The notes under the pieces: model-generated
The model's input: the letters and a program-made list of their open reading frames with translations, nothing else
What the model was told of the DNA's origin: nothing
The model's database searches: none
NCBI GenBank assembly: GCA_017854535.1
Contig: JAFMHL010000023.1
Location: forward strand, 1-62,340
DNA length: 62,340 nt
From: Nitratireductor sp.
Lineage (GTDB): Bacteria; Pseudomonadota; Alphaproteobacteria; Rhizobiales; Rhizobiaceae
Direction: 5' to 3'
Translations under genes and position numbers: made by a program
In this document: one piece after another, positions 31,200 through 39,167 of the stretch
Layout: every line of letters starts with the position of its first letter
How positions within the stretch are numbered: position 1 is the stretch's first letter

Positions 31200-31702
31200 T
31201 GGTCTCCGTAGCCTCCCCAAAATGATGCATCTGTCAAAATAGCGACAGGCTTGTTGCACATAAACGTATATTTCAAAATCGCATCAAGTTCATCAGCATC
31301 TTCATGCTTGTGAAAATGATAGGTAGGAATGTTCAACTGGTTAAGCAGCGCTTTTGTGTGAACAGCCATTTCGACCTGACAAGCCACCGGCTCACGAAGT
31401 TCGCCACGATAAGAAATAATCATCGGTAACGGCATGCGATAATACTGGGTCAGCGTGGCTAAAGTATTGATTGTAACGCCGATGGCTGTGTTTTGCATGA
31501 TGATTGCCGGGCGCTTACCACCCATGAATGCACCAGCGCAAAGGCCCATACCTTCGTCTTCTTTGTTAGATGGGATGTGATAGATGTCCTTATGGGCCTC
31601 TACTTCTTCAATCACGCCAGCAAGTTGTTTGCAGGGGACAGTCGTGACAAAACTGACGTTGTTAGCGACCAGATCATCCACGATCTTTTTATGGATCGAC
31701 AT
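31196..31702 (-). CDS. comD: Sulfopyruvate decarboxylase, alpha subunit
   Basis: 168 residues, the pyrimidine-binding half of the split ThDP enzyme. The cofactor-activating Glu lies in SNKEDEGMGLCAGA, and PAIIMQNTAIGVTINTLATL is typical of ComD/phosphonopyruvate decarboxylase alpha chains. GAGGAG is 7 nt before the ATG. It follows hpsN by 58 bp and overlaps comE. In marine alphaproteobacteria comDE sits in sulfolactate/DHPS catabolic clusters, where sulfoacetaldehyde is passed to Xsc or reduced to isethionate; neither downstream gene is in the window. Confidence 0.83.
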   Translation of the reverse strand: MSIHKKIVDDLVANNVSFVTTVPCKQLAGVIEEVEAHKDIYHIPSNKEDEGMGLCAGAFMGGKRPAIIMQNTAIGVTINTLATLTQYYRMPLPMIISYRGELREPVACQVEMAVHTKALLNQLNIPTYHFHKHEDADELDAILKYTFMCNKPVAILTDASFWGGYGDQ

Positions 31703-31760
31703 TTAGTTACTCCTCATTTGCAGAGATTGCTTTTTTGTAGTGTCAGGGACTGTGCCAAGA

Positions 31761-33071
31761 TTAATCGGCTGCAGCGGTTAGATCGAATGCCTCATCAGGA
31801 AAATATTTCTTCAGACGAATATCGGCAGTTCGTGCATGACCTTCCATGCCTTCAAGGCGGGAAATACGTGCAGTCGCTACAGCAACAGGTTTCGCGCCGT
31901 CTCTTGTGGCGCGCTGCCAGGTTACGATTTTCATGTATTTATGGACTGAAAGGCCGCCCGTATATTTAGCTGCGCCTGAAGTCGGCAATACATGGTTTGT
32001 ACCTGATGCCTTGTCGCCAAAGGCCACGGTTGTTTCTTCCCCAAGAAAGAGCGAGCCATAGCATTTCAAGCGACCAAGCCACCAATCAAGATCTTCAGCT
32101 TGAACTGTCAAATGCTCAGGCGCATATTCGTCTGAAGTAGCGGCCATTTCTTCCCTTGTGTCACAAACAACAACTTCAGCATAATCGCGCCAAGCAGCTT
32201 CCGCATTTTTTCCGTTTAATTCTGGAAGATCGGCGATAAGGCCCGGAACAATCTCCATGACTTTATGCGCCAAGGCTTCATCATCTGTGACGAGCCATAC
32301 GGGAGAATTATAACCATGCTCGGCTTGACCGACCAAATCGGCAGCAACGATTTCCGGATCTGCTGTCTTGTCAGCCAAGATCAAACTGTCCGTTGGGCCA
32401 GCAAACATGTCAATACCAACGCGTCCAAACAAAATGCGTTTTGCTTCTGCAACGAACTGGTTGCCGGGGCCAACAAGAATGTCTGCTTTGGGTAAACCAA
32501 ACAAACCGAATGCCATGGCTGCAACACCCTGCACGCCGCCCAACGCCAATATTGTGTCTGCGCCACAAACATGTGCTGCATAAATAATAGCAGGTGCAAT
32601 GCCAATGTCAGGGCGAGGTGGTGAGCAAGCAATGATGTTTTCACAACCAGCAACTTTTGCTGTCGTGACGGTCATGATAGCTGAGGCGATATGGCTATAG
32701 CGGCCACCTGGAATATAGCAGCCAGCAGTTTGAACCGGGATGCTTTTCTGACCTGCAATCAAGCCGGGGACTATTTCGACTTCAATGTCCTTCATTGTTG
32801 CCAATTGGGCTTCTGCAAACTTTTTTACATTGGCATGGGAAAATTCGATGTCGCGTTTTAGTTTTTCAGGAACCAATGCGGCGGCAGCCTGTATTTCTTC
32901 AGCTGTCAGCTTGATATTGCCTTCGTAACGGTCAAACTTTGTCGCATATTCCTTTGCGCCCTCGTCACCGCGCGCTTCAATATCGTTAAGGATCGCTTGA
33001 ACGGTATCGCGGACATCTTCACCACCGCTTGCTGAGGTTAGTTCGGCTTTCTTGATATATTTGCGAGACAT
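31761..33071 (-). CDS. hpsN: HisD-like sulfopropanediol dehydrogenase (HpsN)
   Basis: 436 residues, histidinol dehydrogenase family but not the biosynthetic HisD. GGVQGVAAMAFGLFGLPKAD and GPGNQFVAEAKRILFGRVGIDMFAGPTDSLI resemble the HpsN branch, which oxidises (R)-2,3-dihydroxypropane-1-sulfonate (DHPS) to sulfolactate with NAD+. There are no his genes nearby, and comDE follow directly. The ATG at 33071 is chosen (GGAAAG 6 nt upstream, and alignment with relatives); a frame from 33137 adds 22 unlikely residues. It is the first gene of the leftward array and faces the LacI regulator across the 44-bp palindrome. Confidence 0.82.
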   Translation of the reverse strand: MSRKYIKKAELTSASGGEDVRDTVQAILNDIEARGDEGAKEYATKFDRYEGNIKLTAEEIQAAAALVPEKLKRDIEFSHANVKKFAEAQLATMKDIEVEIVPGLIAGQKSIPVQTAGCYIPGGRYSHIASAIMTVTTAKVAGCENIIACSPPRPDIGIAPAIIYAAHVCGADTILALGGVQGVAAMAFGLFGLPKADILVGPGNQFVAEAKRILFGRVGIDMFAGPTDSLILADKTADPEIVAADLVGQAEHGYNSPVWLVTDDEALAHKVMEIVPGLIADLPELNGKNAEAAWRDYAEVVVCDTREEMAATSDEYAPEHLTVQAEDLDWWLGRLKCYGSLFLGEETTVAFGDKASGTNHVLPTSGAAKYTGGLSVHKYMKIVTWQRATRDGAKPVAVATARISRLEGMEGHARTADIRLKKYFPDEAFDLTAAAD

Positions 33072-33204
33072 GAGTTTCTTTCCACAGTTTGGAGGCAAAA
33101 CGAAATTCTTTTTAGAGACGGAAGAATTCCTGAACATATCAAAAGTATGGCTTATAACAGCCTAATTTTTGAAAGTAAGTTCTCCCAAATTCCCCTCTTA
33201 AGCA

Positions 33205-33248
33205 ACTATGTAATAGCTTGCATTATATAATGCAAGCTATTACATAGT
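33205..33248. promoter_or_regulatory. 44-bp perfect palindrome: paired LacI-type operators
   Basis: Positions 33205-33226 and 33227-33248 are exact reverse complements with no spacer. The right arm contains TGCAAGCTATTACA (33231-33244), matching the LacI-family pattern TGnAAnCnnTTnCA; the left arm contains the same box reversed (33209-33222). The box centres are 22 bp apart, about two helical turns. The middle reads ATTATATAAT, giving a TATAAT hexamer on both strands, so divergent promoters may share this core. The adjacent LacI protein is the obvious binder. Confidence 0.8.
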
Positions 33249-33298
33249 GATAATTAGACTTTTTTCAAAATTCGGAAAATGGCCGCTAACAAAGAAGT

Positions 33299-34339
33299 TT
33301 GAGAAGGAAGGATAGTCTGCTGCAAAAACGCAATTTGCCAACTGTCGATGATGTTGCAAAAAGCGCTGGTGTATCCACCGCTACGGTCTCACGCTGTCTG
33401 AACGAACCACAAAAGGTTTCTAAAGACACGCGGGAACGCGTCATGGCAGCGGTTGAAAAATTGCACTACGCTCCGAATTTTGGCGCAAGAGCAATTGCAG
33501 CCAATCGAACAGGGACATTTGGAGCGATTATTCCAACCATGGAAAACGCAATCTTTGCTCGTGGCATTGAGGCTTTTCAGCAAGAGTTGGTGAAAAACAA
33601 TGCAACCATGCTGGTGGCAAGTTCTGCTTATAACCCGGACCAGGAAACTCGCCTGATCCGAACAATGGTTGCCAGAGGTGCTGATGGTATGTTGCTCATA
33701 GGTACCGACCGCGATCCAGAAATATATGAATTTCTCAAAGCGAGAAATATTCCCTTCGTAATTGCCTGGGCAATCTCCAATGATCCAACGCATTCCTATG
33801 TTGGCTTTGATAATAGAGCTGCTTCCCGCAAGCTGGTGTCTTCCGCGATTGCATTGGGCCACCAAAAAATTGCCTATATTGCCGCAAAGACTGCCATGAA
33901 TGACCGCGCCCGTGAGCGGGTTGCTGGTGCGATTGAGGCCATAGAGGCCGCCGGCTTTGACCGAACTGTAATGCCGATTATCGAAACAGACTATTCAATC
34001 GATAATGGGATGAAGGCTTTTGATACGCTTATGCAAGCCAGTGACAGGCCTTCATTGATTGTTTGTGGTAATGATGTTTTGGCCGTTGGGGCCATTCAAG
34101 CGGCACAAGCAAGAGGCTTAAGTATACCAAGTGACATTTCCATTATCGGGTTCGATGATATTGAGTTGTCGCGAGTAATCAATCCGGTACTGACCACGAT
34201 GCATGTTCCGCACAAAGACATGGGCACAAATGCTGCAAAAACACTATTGAAACTGGTTGAAGATCCGACAATTCCGATGCGAATAAGTCTGGATACCAGA
34301 ATTGTAGAACGCGACTCTTTGGCAAGCCCTAAACAGTAA
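33299..34339 (+). CDS. LacI-family transcriptional regulator
   Basis: Up to 346 residues. The LacI helix-turn-helix (TVDDVAKSAGVSTATVSRCLN, about residues 15-35) and hinge come first, then a periplasmic-binding-protein-like effector domain with IIPTMENAIFARGIEAFQ and CGNDVLAVGAIQAAQ and IIGFDDIELS. It is divergent from hpsN and should control that array and itself through the palindrome at 33205-33248. The start is unclear: no ATG or GTG precedes the HTH. TTG 33299 opens the frame but has no good ribosome site; AAGGA at 33308-33312 points to a CTG at 33317/33320, and TTG 33335 is another option. The effector is unknown. Confidence 0.9.
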   Translation: MRRKDSLLQKRNLPTVDDVAKSAGVSTATVSRCLNEPQKVSKDTRERVMAAVEKLHYAPNFGARAIAANRTGTFGAIIPTMENAIFARGIEAFQQELVKNNATMLVASSAYNPDQETRLIRTMVARGADGMLLIGTDRDPEIYEFLKARNIPFVIAWAISNDPTHSYVGFDNRAASRKLVSSAIALGHQKIAYIAAKTAMNDRARERVAGAIEAIEAAGFDRTVMPIIETDYSIDNGMKAFDTLMQASDRPSLIVCGNDVLAVGAIQAAQARGLSIPSDISIIGFDDIELSRVINPVLTTMHVPHKDMGTNAAKTLLKLVEDPTIPMRISLDTRIVERDSLASPKQ

Positions 34340-34357
34340 TTTCATTTCTTTGAAGCT

Positions 34358-34753
34358 TCACTTGGCGATGCCTTTTGCAAACTCTTCAATAATCGGACAG
34401 TCTGGCCGATCATCTCCATGACAATTATTTGCCAGAGAGTTCAGTGTTGAGCGAAGCGATTTTAATTCGATGAGCTTTTTATCGATTTCTGATAGTTTTT
34501 CCAGGGCCAGTTTTTTCACATCACTGCTTGCCCGGGCTTTGTCATCATACAAAGACAATAACTGGCGACATTCATCCACTGAAAAGCCCAGACTTCTTGC
34601 CCTTTGAACAAATGCCAAACGATGTAAATCCACTGGACCATAGTCGCGATAGCTATTTTCCAACCGCGCAGGAATAACGAGCTTTATTTCCTCATAATAG
34701 CGGATCGTTTTTGATGGAAGACCCGTGGCACGTGATGCCTCACCAATGTTCAT
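34358..34753 (-). CDS. cueR: Copper-responsive MerR-family regulator CueR
   Basis: 131 residues: MerR winged helix (NIGEASRATGLPSKTIRYYEEIKLV), dimerisation helix, and the C-terminal Cu(I)-binding loop with two cysteines (CHGDDRPDCPI). This loop is the CueR type. CueR binds between a stretched -35 and -10 and activates copA when Cu(I) is present. The ATG at 34753 is preferred because AAAGGGA lies just upstream; an ATG at 34768 overlapping the copA stop as ATGA is the alternative. It forms one unit with copA, with an 11-bp gap. Confidence 0.9.
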   Translation of the reverse strand: MNIGEASRATGLPSKTIRYYEEIKLVIPARLENSYRDYGPVDLHRLAFVQRARSLGFSVDECRQLLSLYDDKARASSDVKKLALEKLSEIDKKLIELKSLRSTLNSLANNCHGDDRPDCPIIEEFAKGIAK

Positions 34754-34764
34754 GGAAATCCCTT

Positions 34765-37227
34765 TCATAATTTTATCCGCCTCAGACGAAGAGCATTGGT
34801 GATGACCGAAACCGACGAAATGCTCATCGCGGCAGCGGCAATCATTGGAGATAACAGCGTGCCGGTTAAGGGATACAAGATGCCAGCTGCAATAGGGACG
34901 CCGGCTGCATTATAGGCAAATGCAAAGAATAGGTTTTGTTTGATATTCTTAAGGGTCGCCTGAGACAGTTTGTGGGCTTTTAAAATGCCACTTAGGTCGC
35001 CTTTCAGTAAAGTAATGCCCGCGCTTTCTAAGGCGACATCGGCGCCTGTGCCCATAGCTATGCCAACTTCAGCGGCAGCCAGCGCTGGCGCATCATTCAC
35101 CCCGTCTCCTGCCATCGCAACTTTATACCCTTCGGCGTGTAGTTCATCTACTAATGCTTTTTTGTCCTCGGGCAAAACACCAGCTCGAATATCATCAATG
35201 CCCAATTGGTCTGCCACAGCGCGTGCCGTTGTCTCATTGTCTCCTGTAGCCATAATTATTCTCAAGCCAGAACCACGAAGGTTTTCTATTGCGTCTTTTG
35301 CTGTGGGCTTGATAGGATCGGCAACTGCAATAATGCCAGCGAGTTTCTTATCAATGCCAACATACATGGCGGTTTTGGCGTCTTTCCTGAATTGATCCGC
35401 TTGCTTTTCGACTTCTTCGGTATCAACGCCTATGAGCGCCATCATAGCTGCATTGCCGAGGGCAATATGCTTCTTTCCAGCCCGTCCTTGAACGCCTTTT
35501 CCAGTAACTGCTTCGAAGTCCGAAATTTCAATTCCATCAATCCTCCTAGCTGCAATACCTTCCACAATGGCTTCAGCAAGAGGGTGCTCTGACCCTGTTT
35601 CCAAACCGCGGACCAGAGCCAGCAACTCGCTTTCAGCAATTCCGTTCATCACAATGACATCGGTTAGGCTCGGTTTGCCTACTGTCAAAGTTCCTGTTTT
35701 GTCGACAACAAGAACATCTACCTTTGCCATTCGTTCCAATGCATCAGCATTCTTAATCAAGATCCCAGCTTGGGCGCCGCGTCCTGTCGCCGTCATGATC
35801 GACATGGGAGTCGCCAGACCAAGGGCGCATGGGCAAGCAATGATCAGCACTGAAACAGCTGAAATGATCGCGTAAACAAATGCAGGCTCTGGTCCAAATA
35901 TTAGCCAAGCAAAGAACGCAACAATGGCTATCATTACGACGGTTGGAACGAAATAGGCAGCAACGCGATCCGCAAGCCCTTGTATGGCTGCCCGCGATCG
36001 CTGGGCAGAAGAAACCATGGCAACAATCCGTGCCAACATGGTTTCATCGCCAACGCGCTGAGCTTCGATTTCAATCGTTCCGTTCTTATTGATCGTTCCG
36101 CCCGTTGCCATTGAACCGATAGATTTTTCGACGGGAAGAGGCTCACCTGTGAGCATGCTTTCATCTATGGATGTCGCGCCTTTGACTATAACCGCATCAA
36201 CTGGCACCGCTTCACCTGGCCTAACCCTTAACCGGTCACCCTCTACGATATTTTCCAATGGAGCGTCATATTCATCACCCTCAGGTGTAATTCGTCGTGC
36301 TGTTTTGGGAGCAAGGTTCAAAAGTGCTTTGATAGCATCGCCAGTTTTCTCACGGGCTCTTAGCTCCAAAACCTGACCGACAAAGACCAGCGCTATAATG
36401 ACAACCGCAGCCTCGTAATAGACTGGTAGATGCCCGCCAAGCATTTGAAGGCCAACCGGAAAAAGTCGCGGAAGGAAGGTTGCCACTACAGAATAGAGAT
36501 AAGCAGCGCTGACACCAATCATGATCAGTGTCCACATATTGAGGTTCCATGTTTTAATCGATGTCCAACCTCGGTGAAAGAAAGGCCAAGCCGCCCATAA
36601 AACAACAGGGGTAGCCAGCATGAATTCGAGATAAATCGCGGTCTTTTCGCCTATCCAGTCTCTAATGGGATATCCAACCATTGGCCCCATGGTAAGGATC
36701 AGCAGTGGGATAGCAGCGCATATACTGACCCATAATCGACGGGTGAAATCGATTAGCTCATGGTTAGGTCCTTCGGCAATCCCATCCATCGGTTCAAGCG
36801 CCATTCCGCATATCGGACAAGTTCCAGGGCCATCTTGAATAATTTCAGGATCCATCGGGCAGGTGAACTTACTATTTTTGGGAGTTGTAATTTTGCGCCG
36901 CGCTTTGTTCCCAGAAAGATAGAAATACGGATCCGCATCAAATCGGTCATGACATTTCGGATTGCAGAAATGGTAGTCATTCCCCTTATAAAAAAGCTTC
37001 GGCTTACCAGCGTCCAGTTTCACTGTCATTCCGCAAACGAGGTCTTTGACACTTCCATCCACTGCATGCGTAGCTGCATGTTTTATCTCATCAGAGGTGG
37101 CTGGTGTGGCAAGGGTAGAACCTGCATTTTGAGGGATAGGCGCACTCGAGTCTTGGTCGCGTTCCTCTTGTTCCTTGCTCCCGCAACATGCAGACTTATG
37201 CTGGTGATCTTTTGGTTTTGTCATCAA
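34765..37227 (-). CDS. copA: Cu(I)-exporting P1B-type ATPase
   Basis: 820 residues. A Cys/His-bearing N-terminus (HQHKSACCGS) is followed by a YHS domain (VCGMTVKLDAGKPKLFYKGN, about 64-110), a heavy-metal binding domain (FTCPMDPEIIQDGPGTCPICGMALE) and the P-type ATPase core: the TGE loop (MLTGEPLPVEK), the membrane CPC motif (IACPCALGLATPMS), the phosphorylation site DKTGTLTVGK, the GDGVND motif and eight expected membrane helices. It pumps Cu(I) out of the cytosol. It lacks the usual N-terminal CxxC HMA domains; YHS plus HMBD replaces them. It lies behind a CueR-type promoter and is followed by cueR. Confidence 0.95.
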   Translation of the reverse strand: MMTKPKDHQHKSACCGSKEQEERDQDSSAPIPQNAGSTLATPATSDEIKHAATHAVDGSVKDLVCGMTVKLDAGKPKLFYKGNDYHFCNPKCHDRFDADPYFYLSGNKARRKITTPKNSKFTCPMDPEIIQDGPGTCPICGMALEPMDGIAEGPNHELIDFTRRLWVSICAAIPLLILTMGPMVGYPIRDWIGEKTAIYLEFMLATPVVLWAAWPFFHRGWTSIKTWNLNMWTLIMIGVSAAYLYSVVATFLPRLFPVGLQMLGGHLPVYYEAAVVIIALVFVGQVLELRAREKTGDAIKALLNLAPKTARRITPEGDEYDAPLENIVEGDRLRVRPGEAVPVDAVIVKGATSIDESMLTGEPLPVEKSIGSMATGGTINKNGTIEIEAQRVGDETMLARIVAMVSSAQRSRAAIQGLADRVAAYFVPTVVMIAIVAFFAWLIFGPEPAFVYAIISAVSVLIIACPCALGLATPMSIMTATGRGAQAGILIKNADALERMAKVDVLVVDKTGTLTVGKPSLTDVIVMNGIAESELLALVRGLETGSEHPLAEAIVEGIAARRIDGIEISDFEAVTGKGVQGRAGKKHIALGNAAMMALIGVDTEEVEKQADQFRKDAKTAMYVGIDKKLAGIIAVADPIKPTAKDAIENLRGSGLRIIMATGDNETTARAVADQLGIDDIRAGVLPEDKKALVDELHAEGYKVAMAGDGVNDAPALAAAEVGIAMGTGADVALESAGITLLKGDLSGILKAHKLSQATLKNIKQNLFFAFAYNAAGVPIAAGILYPLTGTLLSPMIAAAAMSISSVSVITNALRLRRIKL

Positions 37228-37248
37228 GAGCTCCTGAGTTAGAAACCC

Positions 37249-37279
37249 ATGTTAATCCTTCCATCGACTGGAAGGTCAA
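37249..37279 (-). promoter_or_regulatory. CueR-type copA promoter
   Basis: Read on the minus strand, TTGACC (37279-37274) and TAACAT (37254-37249) are separated by 19 bp, the over-long spacer characteristic of MerR/CueR-activated promoters. The spacer and its -35 edge contain the dyad CCTTCC-n7-GGAAGG. It is 22 bp upstream of the copA start and should respond to copper via CueR. Confidence 0.85.
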
Positions 37280-37319
37280 GAGCATATGTGACTTACTTTG
37301 TAGATGAAAATTTGGGTGT

Positions 37320-37649
37320 TCAGAAACCGTCACTTGATATTGGCTTGGCGGTTGTCAATGTTGAGCGCAACGCCCACTGATCTGGCTCTGTCAGATTTGC
37401 ATCATTTTCCATCGCGACAGATAGAAAAGGGGTGGTGTGTTGGATGATATCCGCCATGGCCGGTTTGTTGAAAACGCACAAAGCCACAAATACAAGAACA
37501 TAGTAGCTGGCCCAAGCAAGGCCGCGCTGAAACCGGCTATCGGGTGTCAGATTGTCTCTAGAATTGACTACGGAGCCATAGTGCCGTTTTTGATTAATTT
37601 TGAACGGCGCGTTGTTCTTGTCTGAAAATTCAATGCCAAATCTGCCCAT
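37320..37649 (-). CDS. Hypothetical small membrane or exported protein
   Basis: 109 residues, not recognised. A basic N-terminal 40 residues precede one hydrophobic segment (about residues 45-62, ASYYVLVFVALCVF) ending in KPAMADI, which could be a late signal-peptide cleavage site or a single membrane anchor. The remaining 40 residues are polar. A strong ribosome site (AGGGAGA, 5 nt before the ATG) supports translation. It lies directly upstream of the copA promoter on the same strand and divergent from the rhodanese gene, so a link to metal stress is possible but unproven. Confidence 0.5.
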   Translation of the reverse strand: MGRFGIEFSDKNNAPFKINQKRHYGSVVNSRDNLTPDSRFQRGLAWASYYVLVFVALCVFNKPAMADIIQHTTPFLSVAMENDANLTEPDQWALRSTLTTAKPISSDGF

Positions 37650-37838
37650 GTCATTCTCCCTGCAAGCCCCCTGGCCCCGAGTAAGTAAACAGACATTGAA
37701 GGATTGGTCTTAAATTCACCTTTCAAATCTTGTTAAACTTTTATCCAAACGAACATTTCTTCTGGCTACACATACGCAATTCACAGGTAATTTATTTGGA
37801 GTTACGCCCTCATCCACCTAATGGTGAGGGATGGTTTG

Positions 37839-38267
37839 ATGGAGATGCTAACGATGATTGCTAGATTGTTCGGTTTAATAATTCTGCTTAGCATAAGTAT
37901 AAGTTCCGCTTACGCTGCAGAAGTGTTGTCCGCGCCGCAGGCATTGGAAAGAATGCAATCTGGTGAGCTGATCTTGATAGACATCAGAAGTCCGGGCGAG
38001 TGGAAGGAAAGTGGCATTGCTACATCGGCTATCCCCCTTTCTATACATGAAGATGGATTCTTAACTGGCCTTGAAAAAATCCAAGCAGAGAATCCAGGCA
38101 AACAGATCGCCTTGATTTGTGCAACCGGGGGACGTAGCGCCCGAATTCAAAACGAATTGGAAAAACGAAATCTGGGTTCAGTAATTGATATCAGCGAAGG
38201 CATGTTTGGAAATGGCCGTGGAGCAGGTTGGATAAAACGCGGACTTCCAATTACCAAAATTCAATGA
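37839..38267 (+). CDS. Periplasmic rhodanese-like protein
   Basis: About 142 residues: a signal peptide (hydrophobic LFGLIILLSISISSAYA) and a single rhodanese domain (about 30-142). The domain begins LIDIRSPGEWKESGI and has an active-site loop CATGGRSA with the catalytic Cys present. Such proteins transfer sulfane sulfur or bind thiols in the periplasm. The ATG at 37839 is preferred (GAGGG 8 nt upstream); 37821 and 37854 are alternatives. Proximity to copA suggests but does not show a role in metal or sulfur handling. Confidence 0.8.
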   Translation: MEMLTMIARLFGLIILLSISISSAYAAEVLSAPQALERMQSGELILIDIRSPGEWKESGIATSAIPLSIHEDGFLTGLEKIQAENPGKQIALICATGGRSARIQNELEKRNLGSVIDISEGMFGNGRGAGWIKRGLPITKIQ

Positions 38268-38285
38268 CGAACATTTTTAGCTAGA

Positions 38286-39167
38286 TCAGCTTTTGCGCCA
38301 ACTTCCTGTGGACCACATTTTCTGCAAACTGCTTTTGTAGTCAGGCCAATGATAAGTCATTCCGAGATGTGTTTTTGATTTGTTGTTTGAAACACGTTTG
38401 TTCTCGCCATAAAAACTGCGGGCCATGGGGGTAAGATCAGCCGATGCAAAGTCTATTTCCTTCGGTGGTTCTTTCCCCATCAGTTCAAAAGCATAGGTCA
38501 CCACGTCCTGTGGCGGAGCGGGTAGGTCATCCGTTATGTTGAATATGCCAGCGACCTTGGCCTCAATTGCCAGATCAACAGCTTGGGCAATATCCTCTCT
38601 ATGAATGCGGTTAAAAACCTGACCCGGTTTCACAAGTCGACGCGCTTTACCTTTTTCAATATTCATGAAAGTGTTTCGCCCTGGGCCATAAATGCCAGAT
38701 AAACGAAATATTGCTATCGGAACGCCTGTTTGACGACCCAACTGCAACCATTCAGTCTCTGTCGCGACGCGTTCTTTCGAGCGCTTTGAAACAGGTTTGC
38801 ATTCTGTCTCCTCATTCACCCATTCCCCGTCATGATTTCCATATACCCCAACTGTGGAAAGATATCCGGCCCATTGCAGATGTTTGAATTGATCGCCAGA
38901 TTTGGAAATTGCATTCAATACCGGATCGCCATTTGAATTAGGACCAATAGATACAAGCAGATGAGTCGCGTTGTTCAAGGCTAATTGAAGTTCGGCGCTA
39001 ACAGTTTCTCCGTCAAACAAAATGGGTTCAATGTCTTGTTGCTTGAGAACGTCAAATTTTTCTGCTGACCGTGTTGTCCCGCAAATGCTTTTGAACTTAC
39101 TTTGCAATCGATCTGCAACCGCTTGCGAGGTGAAGCCAAAACCGAAAATAAGCAAATGGTTATCCAT
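38286..39167 (-). CDS. NAD(P)-binding epimerase-like protein (YeeZ-type)
   Basis: 293 residues, extended SDR/Rossmann fold. The nucleotide motif is degenerate (IFGFGFTSQAVADRL), with YLSTVGVYGNHDGEWVNEET and RLSGIYGPGRNTF as in YeeZ-like proteins related to nucleoside-diphosphate-sugar epimerases. Substrate unknown. It overlaps the end of queG by 8 nt, so it is the second gene of a queG-led pair. Confidence 0.75.
   Translation of the reverse strand: MDNHLLIFGFGFTSQAVADRLQSKFKSICGTTRSAEKFDVLKQQDIEPILFDGETVSAELQLALNNATHLLVSIGPNSNGDPVLNAISKSGDQFKHLQWAGYLSTVGVYGNHDGEWVNEETECKPVSKRSKERVATETEWLQLGRQTGVPIAIFRLSGIYGPGRNTFMNIEKGKARRLVKPGQVFNRIHREDIAQAVDLAIEAKVAGIFNITDDLPAPPQDVVTYAFELMGKEPPKEIDFASADLTPMARSFYGENKRVSNNKSKTHLGMTYHWPDYKSSLQKMWSTGSWRKS

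Noticed and set aside
31761-33071. Calling the HisD-family gene histidinol dehydrogenase (hisD)
   Set aside because: No histidine biosynthesis genes nearby; sequence flavour and comDE neighbours fit the HpsN branch better.
34765-37227. Reading the P-type ATPase as a silver or cadmium exporter
   Set aside because: The CPC motif fits both Cu(I) and Ag(I), but a CueR regulator with its two-Cys loop and promoter favours copper.
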